In this document: positions 9,579-9,863 of the stretch, one piece after another
Layout: each line of letters opens with the position of its first letter
Numbering within the stretch: position 1 is the stretch's first letter
Origin: an uncultured Verrucomicrobiota bacterium
GTDB taxonomy: Bacteria; Verrucomicrobiota; Verrucomicrobiia; Palsa-1439
Reading direction: 5' to 3'
Assembly: GCA_903825695.1 (NCBI GenBank)
Contig: CAIKBP010000145.1
Span: 1 to 9,863, forward strand
Length of the DNA: 9,863 nt
Notes under the pieces: generated by a model
Seen by the model: the letters and a program-made list of their open reading frames with translations, nothing else
Databases searched by the model: none
What the model was told of the DNA's origin: nothing
Position numbers and translations under genes: made by a program

Positions 9579-9851
9579 CTACTTGGTCGGCGTGGCCGGC
9601 GTCTTGCGGCTGAGGCCGCTGGCGCGTTCGCTCTTGCGAACGTAGCCCATCGCCTCGTACAACTCCCCGTCTTCGCCCTCCGACGGGTCGCCCTTAACAC
9701 CGTTGACCACCTGCAACACCGCGGCATTGCTGATCTTGTCGGCGTCATCCCGATCATCCTGCGCCGCCGTCAACTTGTTTTCCAAGTCGGTGATCGTGGC
9801 GCGGGCGTCCAACGACGGTTTCACCTTGGCTTGGAACTGAGCGAGCGTCAT
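9579..9851 (-). CDS. hypothetical small protein, 90 residues (start uncertain)
   Basis: I do not recognise a function. The protein MTLAQFQAKV... has an N-terminal amphipathic helix, a charged, probably coiled-coil stretch (about 15-42, with TITDLENKLTAAQDDRDDAD), an acidic loop PSEGEDGELYE (56-66) and a basic segment MGYVRKSERASGLSRK (68-83) before a short Thr/Pro/Lys tail. There is no signal peptide or membrane segment and no Cys. I have a loose memory of similar small proteins with a YVRKSERxSGLxRK ending in Verrucomicrobiota; this is unverified. The ATG at 9849-9851 looks natural, but the frame stays open for the remaining 12 bases to the edge, so the true start could lie outside. A strong terminator follows, which supports a real transcribed gene. 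Confidence 0.65.
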   Translation of the reverse strand: MTLAQFQAKVKPSLDARATITDLENKLTAAQDDRDDADKISNAAVLQVVNGVKGDPSEGEDGELYEAMGYVRKSERASGLSRKTPATPTK

Positions 9852-9863
9852 CCCGGCACACGA

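Overview
The window reads as a chromosomal housekeeping region of a Gram-negative bacterium, most likely from the Planctomycetota-Verrucomicrobiota-Chlamydiota (PVC) group, with Verrucomicrobiota my best guess. The grounds are indirect. SecA is long, with a large insertion in its preprotein-binding region, a Chlamydia-like RGRCARQGDPG motif and a C-terminal SEC-C zinc motif. Lnt, a lipoprotein and an ADP-heptose synthesis enzyme indicate a diderm cell with lipopolysaccharide. The taxonomic call rests on remembered family features, not on a search.

Layout, left to right. Bases 1-1370 hold a leftward cluster: rfaE2 (ADP-heptose synthesis), a small lipoprotein, and the 5' part of hisG (histidine biosynthesis), which runs off the left edge. 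It is separated by a 127-base divergent region from a rightward gene for a processive family-2 membrane glycosyltransferase (1498-3015). That gene converges, with a 20-base gap, on a leftward series read in the order pgi (glucose-6-phosphate isomerase), secA (preprotein translocase ATPase), lnt (apolipoprotein N-acyltransferase). Farthest right is a leftward 90-residue protein of unknown function with its own hairpin terminator.

Functionally the window is mostly cell envelope: SecA drives export, Lnt finishes lipoproteins (the small lipoprotein here would be a substrate), RfaE2 feeds LPS core heptose, and the glycosyltransferase makes or exports a beta-linked polysaccharide. pgi and hisG are central metabolism. 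I see no phage, transposon, CRISPR, toxin or defence genes.

The unexplained structure is between genes. The whole secA-lnt gap is filled by two opposed arrays of degenerate 7-base repeats that together form a long imperfect inverted repeat. The 5' regions of pgi and rfaE2 share a split motif of about 24 bases. secA is preceded by a possible 22-codon leader ORF that overlaps its start by ATGA. These are the observations worth checking; no complete new system is evident.
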